Of a stretch of DNA of 64,000 nt, positions 34,977 through 47,400 are shown piece after piece; the stretch's first letter is position 1; each line of letters opens with the position of its first letter. Origin of the DNA: Bursaphelenchus xylophilus (lineage: Eukaryota; Nematoda; Chromadorea; Rhabditida; Aphelenchoididae); contig CAJFCV020000005.1 of the NCBI GenBank assembly GCA_904066235.2, forward strand, positions 7,249,501-7,313,500. Direction: 5' to 3'. Below the pieces are notes generated by a model. It saw only the letters and a program-made list of their open reading frames with translations. It was not told the DNA's origin and made no database searches. The position numbers were made by a program, and so were the translations under genes.

Positions 34977-37897
34977 TTATTGGTTCTCAGTCAATTTTGC
35001 ATCAGTCAAGTTAATCGTGAGCCCTTCTGTCTTCCGATTCCACAATCGCTCGCTCTTTTTGGGCATGTGGTCGAGAAGAGCGACGTTTTTGGTCTCGGGC
35101 ATGAATAAATTAACCAGTACTAAGTTGACCAAACTGATCAAAAACATGACAAAATACGGCAATGGTTCCCAGAATTTTCCCTGAAATCAATTGAATTCGT
35201 ATTTTAAAAATCATATTTTAGGATTTGATTAAATTCTTACAATTAGGAAGAGATGGGGCGCGAGAATTCCCCCAAATCTGCTGAAAAGCTGGCTGAATGA
35301 GGCGGCTTGATTTCGGATGGCGGTGGGGAAAAGTTCGGCGGTCACAACGGCGTTGACCATGTACAACTGACTTCCCATTCCGGCTGCGAAAAGCACACAA
35401 AATGTTGTCATATACGGATGGTCGAGATCTGAAATTCATGAGATTAAAAAAATTATTTAGCTTTACAAACGCGATCTGTATGGGATTTCCAGAAATTTTA
35501 GTTTATGCATTGCAATGACCACTGAGATATCCGATGATCTTAGCAGGCGAAACCCTTTGGAAAAGGAGGAGAGTACTCAGAGAAAAAAATATATTTTTTC
35601 TCCGATTTATCGAAATTTCTCCCGTTAAACGTACTCAGCAAATCCGTAGCCACAACAAGCCCTAACATTGTTAAAATGAACATCAAAGTCATGTTGTAGA
35701 TGGTAATCCGGCCGATTCTCGCCACTTTAAAGTCCACAATTCCCACGGCAATGTTGATTATGTACCGGAAGAACCCGTAGATCGCGGTGTTCCAATAGAC
35801 CGAGCCACTCAGGTACTCCATGTTGAAAACAGTCGAATATCCGAGGATTGAGGTGCAAGCGCTGAAAGAAAATGAAAAATTGGAAGAAAATAGGTGGTCT
35901 TACAGGGAAAAGGAGATCACTCCGATGTAAATGGCGAGTTTGGAGGTGTAGAAGAGGTGGTAGACATAGTACCGATTACGACGTTTTTCCTGAGAAGTAG
36001 CCTGAAAAAATATGATGACTAAAAATTATACCAAAAAAGTACCTTTTTAGAAAAAATTTAAAAAATTCAAATAATTTTAAGTTCTCGTCCACAAAGCGCG
36101 AGCTAAAAATAAAAAAATAATAAATAAATGTTTTCCTAAAATTACTCCAAATGTCTAGCACAATAAGAAAAAGCTCACAATAGCTTCATTTGTGATCAAT
36201 GTATTGAGCAACTCCAATCTCTTGGGTGTGGATGTCTTGTTGATGATGTCGATTTGCTTCAGCGTCACTCTAGCCCTTTCCAATTTCCCTTTTTGAATCA
36301 TCCACCGAGGTGATTCGAAGGCGATCCTAAAAGAAAATAGATAAAAACTGAGTCAATAAAAGGGTAGAAAATCACAAAATGACTCCAAATAAATTCAGAC
36401 CACTTGCATCAGAATAAAGAAGGCCGGCACGTTGATGGCACTGATGATTCTCAGCAAAGTTCGCCAATTCTCAGCGTAATACGCGATTCCAGTCAAGATT
36501 ACGTAGTTTGGAGAGTAAGTGAGGACGCATGAGACCCATAATCGATGTTGTTTTGGAATATTTTCCATCAAAAACACATGCATTATCCTGAAAAAGTAAG
36601 GGTTTTCAAATAAAAAATTATTTTTGTTTTTTCGCACAGTGCAATCGAAATTTGCACTGTGCGGTGAAATTCCGCACTGTGCGATCAAAGTCCGAACTCT
36701 TCAGAAAAAATCAGCACAGTGCTGATGCTGATACAAATTCGCACAGTGCGTTCGAAAAAATTTTAATGGGAAATTCCGCCGTTTGCACAGTGCAAGCGCA
36801 AACCCGCACTGTGCAATCACTTTTCAAAGAGCTTTTATTTTGCACGGTGCAATTGCAAGCCGCGAAAATTCTTGGGAAAGTGCACCGTGCGTTCTGTCGC
36901 CCGAAGAGTGCACGGTGCATTTAATGAAATGAAGGTCCTTACGCTCCACTGCCTCCAGCAAAGAACATGGCAATGCTTTTTTGAAGGGTGAATCGATACA
37001 GATTTGCTGATCCAGAGGCCAAAAATGTCATAACCCCCATTCCAAAATGCGAAGCCAACAGAAGTTTTTTCCTCCCCATTAGATCCGAGAGTTGCCCAAA
37101 GACAATTGATCCAATCAGGACTCCACACATCATTATACTGATCGAATTCTTGATCTCGATCGATTCGTTGCAGTAGTACCTGAACTGAAATTTCAAAATT
37201 ATTTTGTTTTTACAATTCTTGATGGCTTTTGTAAACTTCAATAAAAATATTTTTTTTCCGACAAGAACCGATATAAAACAGAAATTTTTCTTTTCTCTAA
37301 CCCTCTCTCCTCATTGCGCATACTCTCTCGATGTCTGCTCATTTAATATCTCAGAGGCCGTTGTAAGGAGAAAGCTAAAATTTTCAGAGACCGATTTACG
37401 GCCAAGGCCCGTGCCGTAAATCGGTCTTAAGCAACGCGACCGGTCGATAAATTCGATTTTGCAAATATTTGGTGTAATGTAATATAAAAAGTGTCTAATT
37501 TTGTCATAGGTCCATTTGAAGACGTAGAATTTCTTACCTCGTAGGCCAAACTTTTGAACTGAGCCTCCAATTGGCATCTAGTCCCATTGGAAAGCCTCTC
37601 AATATCGTCGCAAACTTCTTTCTTCGTCCAATTCCTCAAGTCAACGTCTCCACATCGCGTCACAGTAGGTCCCAGTCCTCCAAATATCATGAACATCATG
37701 ATCCCGGACTGCGGCAGCAACATAATTTCGAACAAAATAATCATAAAAACGGAGTAATGACCGAATTTCTGGAACTCGCTGAGCGTCGCGAGCGCTTCAT
37801 TTTTCGGAATTGTGGATTCGGAGCCGGTGGATTCTTCCGAAGCCGTAGCACCAGTGGATTCTGTGGACAATGGGGCAATCTCAGCATCCTTCTCCAT
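34977..37897 (-). CDS. SLC22-like major facilitator transporter, copy 2
   Basis: A paralogue of the neighbouring gene with the same exon order. It starts MEKDAEIAPLSTESTG at 37897 with a Ser/Thr-rich head, then FGHYSVFMIILFEIMLLPQ, a Cys-bearing outer loop (TRCGDVDLRNW, TKKEVCDD) and QFKSLAYEV, shared almost word for word with copy 1. The MFS signature is GQLSDLMGRKKLL. Later blocks include VFLMENIPKQHRLW, FESPRWMIQ, AELFPTAIRNQA and PETKN near the end (LTENQ stop at 34977). The transported molecule is unknown. Its introns are unusual: one carries ten near-palindromes (36630-36925), another a perfect 15-bp stem hairpin (37388-37427). A copy of the GCTCGCGCTTTG motif lies at about 36095. Confidence 0.85.
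36630..36925. repeat. Intronic cluster of GCACNGTGC near-palindromes
   Basis: Within one intron of the second SLC22-like gene the 9-mer GCAC-N-GTGC occurs ten times in about 290 bp: seven with A or T at the centre, three with C or G. Spacing is irregular, about 15-45 bp, and flanks mostly differ. By base composition such a site is expected far less than once in this length. The same 9-mer occurs three times in the MITE at 34104. Confidence 0.85.
37388..37427. repeat. Perfect 15-bp stem hairpin in an SLC22 intron
   Basis: AGACCGATTTACGGC pairs perfectly with GCCGTAAATCGGTCT across a 10-nt loop. It lies in the first intron of the second SLC22-like gene, where it could affect splicing or be a remnant of a hairpin element. 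Confidence 0.7.
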
Positions 37898-38585
37898 GAC
37901 TTCACATGGAGAGGATTACTGTAGCCTACAAAAATAAAATTACGAAAAAATTTTAAAAATATTCAAAAAATTATATTTTTTCGAATATTCATAAGAAATA
38001 ACGTTTGAAAAGTTTCCTTTGGATTTTTTCGAAATATCATAAAAAATTTAAATTTCAAAAGTCCCAAAAATACAACCTACAAACTTTTGCATACCCTAGA
38101 ACATCACTTTTTCCGGTGCCATTAAAAATTCTGCTGTTACAGGAACAACTCGTGTGAATTTTAAATTTAAAAAAAAAAAACTTTGGAACCATCATAATTG
38201 GTCCCTTTTCCGTGACGACCCGGGCTTCTCAACCCACACCGGGGCTTGAACTGTAAACGCACCATAGTAACAAGGAGACAATTTCTTTACACAAATTACA
38301 AAACTCGATCAAGAATTAGACGGATAGACACATGATAGTGGAGACGATGACACGCTCCATTAGATTGACGGCAATCAGCAGTAATCTAATGAAATTTGGG
38401 TGATCTACGAAAGTATCAACCAAAAGAGGAAGTTTCACAAGGAGAACAATGTTACGATCACACAGATGACGTGTTTGGCAAAGCAAAAAACACCTCTGTT
38501 AACAAGGAGAGTTCTCAAAGTGCGATTCTCAGATGTATATCAAGAATGGCGTAAGTTCATACTAGTTTTTTTAAACAAAACTTAG

Positions 38586-38763
38586 AGCTCGCGTTTTGCA
38601 GAAACGACCGCGATTTTTAGTCGGAGAGTCGGCGGAAATTTGACATTTTTCTTTACCCGCGAAATTGGCGAAGATACAGCAAAATCTCACTATGACCGCT
38701 CTCCGCATTTCGCGCATTCTCTGGCCGACAGATTTTCGTGAATATGTCTCTGCAAAGCGCGAG
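38586..38763. repeat. Short element bounded by inverted GCTCGCG-type motifs
   Basis: GCTCGCGTTTTGCAGA at the left is mirrored by TCTGCAAAGCGCGAGC at the right, 178 bp apart. The pairing is about 15 of 16 bases. Single copies of the same motif are scattered elsewhere in the window, suggesting this is the most complete copy of a dispersed family. Confidence 0.5.
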
Positions 38764-38856
38764 CGAAAATCTTCTGAAACTGATATGTGGCCTATTCCCC
38801 ATAAGTGTGCAAAATTTAAAAAAGATCTGCGGGGTAGGACTCCTGCCCCATAAGTA

Positions 38857-39446
38857 GGGTAACTGAATATTCGGGTGATGCGCACTCGGGTGGTGAAAAT
38901 TCGGGTGAGCGTACTCGGGTGATCGCTTATTCGGGTGATGCAAACTCGGGTGGTGAAAATTCGGGTGATGGATTTTTGGGGTGGGTGAATATTCGGGTGA
39001 CGAAGAAAAATTTGTATTGATGGTTAAAAAATATACTGTAACAAAATCAAATACTACTGATGACGCAAAATTGTAAATATAATAATTAAAAAAAAACTTT
39101 TTCATCAGTTTTTTGGGGCTTTTGACAATGGAGAATTCAAATTCGCCAAAAGGTCGGGCATTGATATTCGAGGAAACGGACTTGATTTTTGGATACCTTA
39201 TGCTCGAAAACCCTAAAAATGAATAAAAAACCAAAAATTTCAACTTAAAAATTTTAATAATGTTACAGTATATTTATTAACCATCAATACAATATTTTCT
39301 TCATCACCCGAATATTCACCCACCCCAAAAATCCATCACCCGAATTTGCACCACCCGAGTTTGCATCACCCGAACAAGCGATCACCCGAGTACGCTCACC
39401 CGAATTTTCACCACCCGAGTGCGCATCACCCGAATATTCTCTACCC
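38857..39446. mobile_element. Foldback element with tandem 15-bp subrepeats and a 10-bp target duplication
   Basis: Arms of about 195 bp (38857-39053 and about 39250-39446) are inverted copies. Each arm is built from about seven degenerate 15-bp units alternating ATTCGGGTG and ACTCGGGTG. The arms end GGGTA and TACCC and are flanked by identical CCCATAAGTA on both sides (38847-38856 and 39447-39456). Long inverted arms with a 9-10 bp duplication resemble Mutator-like or foldback transposons. The central 200 bp has no transposase. Confidence 0.88.
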
Positions 39447-40398
39447 CCCATAAGTAATAATAAAGGTAAATTTCAAACAAAATATATGGTGAAAAAGATT
39501 CTTGGCGCGTGCTAGGGGATGAAAATCACGATAAAAACAAGAAAACTCATCAATCACGCTGTAAAAACGGTTTCTTAAAAGGCCGACATCTTTCAAACCA
39601 AAAAATCACGTAGAAAATTACATAATGTTGTTGTAAATACATAGATGACTAATAGGTCTAGAGGGTAATGGAGGGGAAATTGCAGTCTAGGATCTAGCTC
39701 TCGCTTTGCAGGAGCAGTTCAGAAAATTAGTCCGGAAATTATTCAAAAAATGTCTTGCGATATTCGTAAAGAAATAAGTGAAAACCGATTTTTCTCTAAC
39801 CGTTCTCTTCGTTTCCCGTAATCTTTCGAAGAATCGTTGTATAACGCGGCTGCGGTTCAAAAATCTGGGCTAAAATTTTCAGGAATTGCTATGCATCCTA
39901 TTTCCTTCACGTTTCTTGAAAGACCCTGTAGAGTAAGCGGACAGTAGTTGAAGACTATCACGCTTCCCAATAACCAACAATTTTTTCTTGGAATCCCTAC
40001 CCAAAGCTAACAAAACGATATAAAGTCTTTAGCCGTAGTCTTAAATCTCCTCAACTTCAGTAATTTCACAATCCCCAAACTACCTATTCAACTCCTTTCT
40101 CCCCCAGATCAAAGCCTTTTTGCTCCTTCCCGACCAATTCTTGAGTGATATGTTGCGCCCGAGATAATTACCCAAGTTCCAAAAAAAAAGCAAAAATCAA
40201 TTCTCCTGCGAAATCTGCGGCGGTGTCGGTTTCGGAAATTAAATGAACCCTTAAGGTGAGAGGGGGAACGTACAAAGTTTCCACTTTAAAAACACTAAAT
40301 TTTGATTTTTGGAAGACTTTTTCCTTTTTTTTCTTTGAAATTTTTCATTTTTTGCGAAATTTTCATTATTACTTTTTTGAAAGTTCTTACTTTATTGA

Positions 40399-41408
40399 TT
40401 ATGTAGGTAGTAAATGATCGGATACCGAAGATATTACAGGCAGTTTGGGCTGTTGAAAAAAGGAATTCAACATCTCGCTGATCAAATATTTGTTCAAGGA
40501 GCTGATAAATAATATAATCACGAACGTAATCGAGTGATCGATGTGGATTACGTGATTCGCTGTCCATAATAAAAGGCTGCAAACGCAAAATTAAGATGTT
40601 TACATCGCAACAACAGCTTAAAATTACTAGAAACTTACGAATTACTCAAAAAATTGTTGAAAATGAGCAAAAAATCGAGGTAAATTATGTAATTATAGCC
40701 CTTGGTGATCTCCAGTTCGTATAAAAGAATGATCAAGAGTAGGTTGGAGACAGTAAACATGATGAAAAATATGAAAAAGTTGGGGGTATTGCCATAAATC
40801 GTCTGGCCAAAAGTGAAAAACTGAAAAATCTTGGGATTTTCAAAAGATTTTGAGAAATTCTTACCAAAAAAAGGAAAGCAAACGAGATTCCGAAGTAAAA
40901 TAGCTCGGAGTGGAGGAGTAAGTTGAAAGTTTTTTGATAATGATTCGTACATTGCACTTTATACCACTCGGATCGGCCCTGAAATCTTTTTTTTCGAACC
41001 TTTCCTTCCGAAATTACCTGATTTAAACAGTAATTTACACTGTGATACACCATGTAAATCATGATGCAGATGGAAGAAGCCAGAACACAGTAGCCAACAT
41101 TTGCATATTTGGATAGAAATTCCTCGATTTTGCTGTGTTCAACAATGTGGCCGTCGTATAATGCATATCCGAGGAGCTTGAACTGAAAAAAACAATGGAA
41201 ATTTACAGTACAGTACACCAAAAAAGCAAACACAAGGGTTAAACTACGAGCATTTGGCCTAGGAGCCTACTACAACATAAACACAAAAATAAAATTTTCT
41301 CAGCCAGTATACATATTTTTAAAACGACTTTCTTACCGTGGTTAACGTAGGCAACACAAAAACGGTAAGATATTTGACGACCCGGCGCAGAACCCTTGCC
41401 ACATTCAT
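40399..41408 (-). CDS. Serpentine-receptor-like multi-pass membrane protein
   Basis: Five exons join to about 235 residues from MNVARVLRRVVKYLTVF at 41408 to a TAA at 40399-40401. At least six hydrophobic stretches are visible: VVKYLTVFVLPTL, VGYCVLASSICIMIYMVY, LFYFGISFAFLFL, FFIFFIMFTVSNLLLIILL, YIIYLDFLLIFNNF and SITFVIILFISSL. Short introns have GTAAGTTT donors and TTTTTCAG acceptors. Size and topology suggest a nematode chemoreceptor-superfamily protein, but no subfamily motif is decisive and one helix may be missing at the N-terminus. In the last exon another frame is also open for 97 codons; the hydrophobic frame was chosen because it continues the phase of the preceding exon. Confidence 0.45.
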
Positions 41409-44400
41409 GTTCAACACGTAAAAAACAAAAGTTTCGACAAGTGCCTTTCAAGCCCTTGAAACTCTCGTTGAATCCATGGAGATGGCCACACTTGGAAGCG
41501 CGCTAAAAAATTCACTCAAACATTCATATGCAGCTAATATCGACGCGACGAAAACACGTTGTTCTGATGATTGCGCTGAACGAAATTGGCATTAATAATT
41601 CAGAATGGGGATAAAGCAGATACAAACGGGGGAAAAAATACGTAAAATACTCGAAATGGAGATGTGCAAAATACTGCATTTAGAAGCAAAAGTACTGTAA
41701 AAATACTTACAACCAAACAAGAGCAGATTATGAAAGTCAAAGGTGGAATTACCGTATTCTACAAGGGAAACCACATAAGACTTGAGCTTTGCAATTTTGA
41801 TGACAATTGCCACATATTTAAGATTTAAATTTTGTATTTCCAGCAATGAACCCTTTGAATAACGTCTTAAAAACGTATTTTAAAGCCTTTCAAACCCTCC
41901 AAAATGACCTTTTTAAACCGACTTCTGCGACCTTTCTCACTTTATAAACCTTGGAAAAAGACGAAAAATAATCCGCGAGAAATCGTTCCAACCCGCGCAG
42001 AACTTTGACTTTGGTAAACAAGCCCCTTTCTAAAGCGATTTATGAGGTAAGCCCCCACGTAACCATGTATAATATCTATCACAAACAGTCATAAAAACAA
42101 ATATTTGGGTTCAAAATTGCTTCCGTTTCTCCTCTCCTTATCGGCTCTTTTCGGTGCCGGTTTTTTGTTTATTTCGAATCTTTTTTTGCAAAGCAGGGAG
42201 TACAAACATGGAGCTCAGCGCTTGACTTATTGTTGACCATGTTAGAAAAGCGGTGATATCGTTATATGCATACAGATAAAAGGAAAGTTTTATAAAGTAA
42301 AAGAGTATCATGAGTAGTATTCCTTGATGTGCATGCAAAAATAGGCCATTAAAAGAACGCTACATCACGTCAGGTCTGCTCAGCATATTATGCGTGGAAG
42401 CATTAAAATTATGGTTTTAGCATGTGTAGGAGTAACAGTGGGTTAAGAAGGGAACACTAGGAGAATGTACTATATCTCATAGGCTACTTCCAAAGCCTGA
42501 TTGCAAAACGTGGTTGGGTTCAAAGAGGTCACAAAAATCGTACAGCTTCCTTTGTCTAGCCCTGATACCAGAATACGACAAAGGCTAAACGTCAATTCAT
42601 TCAACAGCTGGAGAGCTTTTAAATCAATTTAGTGATAATGAAGAATGACAACGGATTTACCCATGATTTTAATAATAAGCTTGCTGTAAGCAACACTCCG
42701 ATTCATAAAACTGTATGTTCTGTTATGTGTTGCTGTCATGACTTTAATTAGAACTTTAAAAATTCGGGAATTCTCCCTCATAAAACCCACAACTCTGATT
42801 CAGCGGGCTGTTATCAGACCCGGCAGCCCTTGGCGGGAGTCAAGGGAGGGGAAAAGTCCTCAATTAAACAGATTCGGGGTTTACACGGCGTCCCCTTCCA
42901 TTGTCATTGCCGTCTTTATCTCTCGTGACCTCCGCTTCACACCTTTTTTTGTCATCGAGGGAATCGATCAATTTCTGGTCTGACTATGCAGATTACGAGG
43001 TTATGAAATAAAACATAGGTTTGATTGTTGTTTGTAATATGCTATGACATATAAATTAAACATATTATAGCATAGTCAATTGGATGCCTTGTTTTGCTAT
43101 TGGCAAAATCAATTTTTAAAATCACCAATTTTTGTTTGATGATGTAATCTTACGGAAATTTTACGATTCTTGTTCCTTACAAACGGCACCGTAAATCGCG
43201 CAGACTTCAATTACGAATGTTTCCAGGCGACGTACATAGTCATAATCGCATGCTTTATACTGCTTAGCATCAAGATTGAGTTATTTCCTCACGGCAATAA
43301 CCAAATTTGAGGAAAATAATATTGTTGTTATGATAACCGCCTGATCATTAGTCATTTCCCAAGAGCACTTGTGTTCAGCGTTTTGCACCCTCTTTTAAAC
43401 TCTAATTGCCAATCTAGGCTAGCGTGATTTAGAATTGGTCGAAACTATGTGTTCATGTAGTCACGACCGGAAGTTGAACATTATAGGAAATTTCCAAGCG
43501 CGAGCGGAACATCTTTGATCCCTAAGTGTCCTATGCGTAAATATCTCGCCAGCATAATTTGAGGATGATCTGATAGCCGCCGCTGAAACATTTGCCAGAA
43601 CTAGTGGTCACCAAAATTACCTCTATTTCCCATTGTTTACTATTCGCCTCAAACAATTACTTTCGCTTTGTGCTTGATCTAAGAGTTTGCAATAAATGTG
43701 AACAGCGAAGAAGCCCAAAGAAATGGGATTTCCGAGATGACGTTGCATTGTTCCCTATCATAAGCCGCACCTAAACGCACCACTCCTTTCAAACTTTCAT
43801 ATCAGAATCTAATTATTCTTCCAATGATATTCACGCAGCTCTCTGATAAGGAACTTTTGGAGACCCTTAATATTTCTAATCAAATTGTAATCCTGTCAAT
43901 TCCTTCAGTTACTTTTAACAACCTTTAGTTGTACTAACATTTGTTGATCATCTGTGAATTCCAGAGATGATTCAGACGTGCTAATTAGTTGATTTTGTGT
44001 CAAAAATAATCTCGAATATTCCCAAAAAAGGCGACCTTCTTTATCAGGCGCTGAGGTGTTTAAAATAGAGGCTCTTAATTTCTCTCATTTGCCGCGGAAT
44101 GAAAAGTCAATTATTTTTATCGTTTGCAAATGTATTTTTAAGCCGCTTCAACGGGCGTTGTCGTGTTTTGACAAGACTTTTCTTGTTTTTATTACTCGGA
44201 CTGTACCCGGTTTTGATAACCGAGTAACATTCGGAGAAAGATAGCCCTCTCTTGTGACCTTATACCGGATCCATTGACCTCTAAAGGCATTTTGCCTCCG
44301 GGCTTATCATTTGTTTTACGTCAAATTTACGGGGGCGTCTCCCCGTCGGCGACATTCCTTACAATACTTTTGTTATTTCTTCGAGTTCTTGCAGATATCC

Positions 44401-44451
44401 TCCGTCATTCTCTTCAATCTCACACTTTTTGGTCCCAATGCGGAGGAAAAA
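41409..44451. other. Gene-poor interval upstream of the RTK
   Basis: About 3 kb with no recognised gene. It separates the divergent serpentine-receptor-like gene and the RTK gene, so both promoters should lie here. A GCGCGAGC motif fragment occurs at about 43497. Confidence 0.45.
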
Positions 44452-47400
44452 ATGCGGCGCTACATGCTGCCGAGCGGACTGTTGATATACTGCTACGCCT
44501 TCTACATCGTCCTCATGATCTCCAACTGTTTTTCTTTGCCCTTTTACTCCTCAGAATCTCATATGAACGCGTTTACGGAAGATAACATGTGCGGTAAGCG
44601 GGGCTTTCAAAACGCGTAAAACCATTGAAATTGTGACGTCGGAGGATGACGTAACTATGAAAGGATAGGTGCAGGTCATATGGTTAATGCTTTCAGAAGT
44701 GTCGTGGGAAGTTTTGGATATGATAGACGAGCCCAGCGCTGATGCAAAGTGCGAACCATCGAAACGGCCAAATCGATGGGACGCAGTGAACGAAGTAAGT
44801 GGACAAAATAACGCTTTATGTCCAGCCATAAGCAGAATCAAGCAATAAATAGGCCTCGAACAAAAAAGCGGATTCAAGCCCGTCACAGTTACACTTTTTA
44901 GGAGCCCGAAGGCACCCGTTACATCTACACCGACCTCTCTCCAGATTTCTCACCTCATATCGATAGATTCAAGTTTTTTGTTCACTCATTAATACGTTCC
45001 TGTGTAAGTGCCGGTATGGGAAACACCTATGCCGCCAGAGTCTTCAACTCAAGTGGAAGTAGTGCTGATAATGGCTTTATCTGCTGTGGAGGTGCTGCTG
45101 GATGCGCGGCAAGTATAAGTAATATAACTGAAGAACTCTATTATCGCGATTACGAAAGAGGAGACACTTTGGTTTACAATAACGAGAGCGACGCCGAGTT
45201 TATTCACCATTATGTCAAACAGTGGTATGATGAGGTAAGGAGCTGTAAAAATTAGTTTTACAACGCTTATAATCAACTATACATATTTCAAATTTTCAGA
45301 CCAAAGAGATCAAAAGGCCCTGTCAATACAACAGTTTTATTTTCGTAACGAGCAGAATTGTGGACATAGAGCTAAGTGGATTGCCAACGGCCTTTCGCGA
45401 TTTCAAAGATCGATGGGAGAATTTGTGTATTCAACCAACGATAATATTGGTAGGAAGACCAGAGGAGGATATGCAAGAGCTTGTACGATACTACGGCAAC
45501 ATCACCGAAAATCTTTTCGTTGTTCCGAATAAGGAATGTCTACATATTGTTGCACCATGCATTCTTCCATGTGTCCAATCTGACGCAAAGTGTAATATGA
45601 CAGACCTGGATTTACATAATTGCTCAGCGCCCACCACAACGACTACTACAACTACCACGACAACAACTACAACGACGACTACAACAACACCTGCACCTCT
45701 GCCACCGGTAAGAATATACCCAATCGCTTTGAATTATCCTTCATTCCCGCAAAAACGCAGTATCTTAGGCTCCCCCGACCTCACTATACGTCCTCTATGT
45801 CTTCGGTCTGAGCACGAACCTAACGCAACAATTTGATGGCATTACAAAGAATCTGGTTGAAGCCATCGATTTGTATATAAATCCCAAAAACGGACATAAT
45901 GAAATTGCCACCCAATTCTTTACCAATGACACCAGTGAACAAGAACTTGCTTGGCTCACAAGTCTGGACGAAATTAATAGCACAGTCAATAGTCTAAAAG
46001 ACAAAGACAATGTTCTGATGCCAGATGTTGTGCATGGTAAAGCGCCGGACTGGACGAACACAGGACTTGTCGATAACTTGAAAGACGCCATCAGCTATTA
46101 CAAAAGTAGTAGACATAGACCAATAAAACCAACGAATCGACCGCTAATCATCATTTTGACGGATTTCTATTCGAATGTAAGCTTTGTCTATTGTTTTGTT
46201 GCCCATGATTTTAGTGGATTTGAAAGACGGCGTATTCTTTTAGAAATTACGTACGTACATGCTGAACAACTTCTCAAAGGCCGACTTTGATGTTAGTATC
46301 TATGTCTACGACTTTGACGCCTACAATATATTCAAAGAGATCCCAGGAAGACTTGTTGACTTGAAATTTCTACATTATTTGGATCCTAATCACTTGGCCG
46401 TAATTCCATTAGATCCAACAAAGGATGAGGAGGAGTCAGCGCGTAAGTCAATCCATACTTATCAAGGTTATAATCCAGATTTGAAAGCCATAAGGAGATC
46501 AAAAATTCTCAGAATTTGATATCGAGTGTATGGAAGACAATGAAACACATTTTGATATCAAATTCAGAGTCCTTTTTGATCTCCTTAAATTTCTTTAATG
46601 AAGGATGTCAGGTACACGTTACGCTAATCATAAATCAACTATTTTCAGCAGGAATAACTCAAACCCAGCTAATTCTAATCATCATTGGAAGCGTAGTCGT
46701 ATTTCTGGCTGTAATGGCCCTTATGACCATCCTTTATCGACAAAAACTAGCATGGATGAGGAGGATCGAGAAGTTCCGAATGAGTCACGAGATCATTTCT
46801 GAGGTTGTTCAGGACTATTGGGAGCTCAGTTGGGATCGACTGCTCATAAAATCGGAGAAACTAGGATCTGGAGCGTATGGACAGGTAAGAAACGCCATTA
46901 ATCATCAACTACAATTTCCTAAGTTTAGGTGTTCCGAGGCAAAATCCACGGAAAACCTCCTTGTGTAGATCATGTTTACACAAGTTCGAGTATCTCCAAA
47001 CAACATCAATATGAAGATTGCGATGTTGCGATAAAAATGCTGCCAAGATATGCCAGTGACATTGCAAGAAGAGAATTTAGTCATGAAATCGAGTTGATGA
47101 AGAAGATTAGTGGACAAAACGAAAATATAATCGACATGCTAGGCTGCATTACTGTGGGTCAAACAATTTGTTTGGTGTTGGAATACTGTCCAAACAGAGA
47201 TCTACTACATTATGTCAAGGCCGTCAATGTGGATGTTCAAGAGTCTACTTCACTAGAGGCAAAAATGAACTTAACGAAAGAGTTCATGTACTTTGCATGG
47301 CAAATTTGTGATGGAATGAGGTACCTGTCCGAGCAGAATGTAATACATCGAGATCTGGCTGCAAGGAATATCCTAATCGATCGAGACACTTGTGCCAAGG

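Larger units (their letters stand above)
37898..40398. other. Intergenic region with foldback elements
   Basis: No gene is recognised. The interval carries a short element bordered by inverted GCTCGCGTTTTGCAGA copies (38586-38763), a 590-bp foldback element with tandem subrepeats (38857-39446), and another GCTCTCGCTTTGCAG motif at about 39699. The rest is AT-rich. Confidence 0.55.

Noticed and set aside
36652..36924. Cys/Gln-rich 90-codon frame with repeated TVQ words
   Set aside because: The periodic residues come from the GCACNGTGC repeats being read in frame, not from a protein.
40295..40588. 97-codon alternative frame in the last exon of the serpentine-receptor-like gene
   Set aside because: It is out of phase with the upstream exon; the overlapping hydrophobic frame continues the membrane protein.
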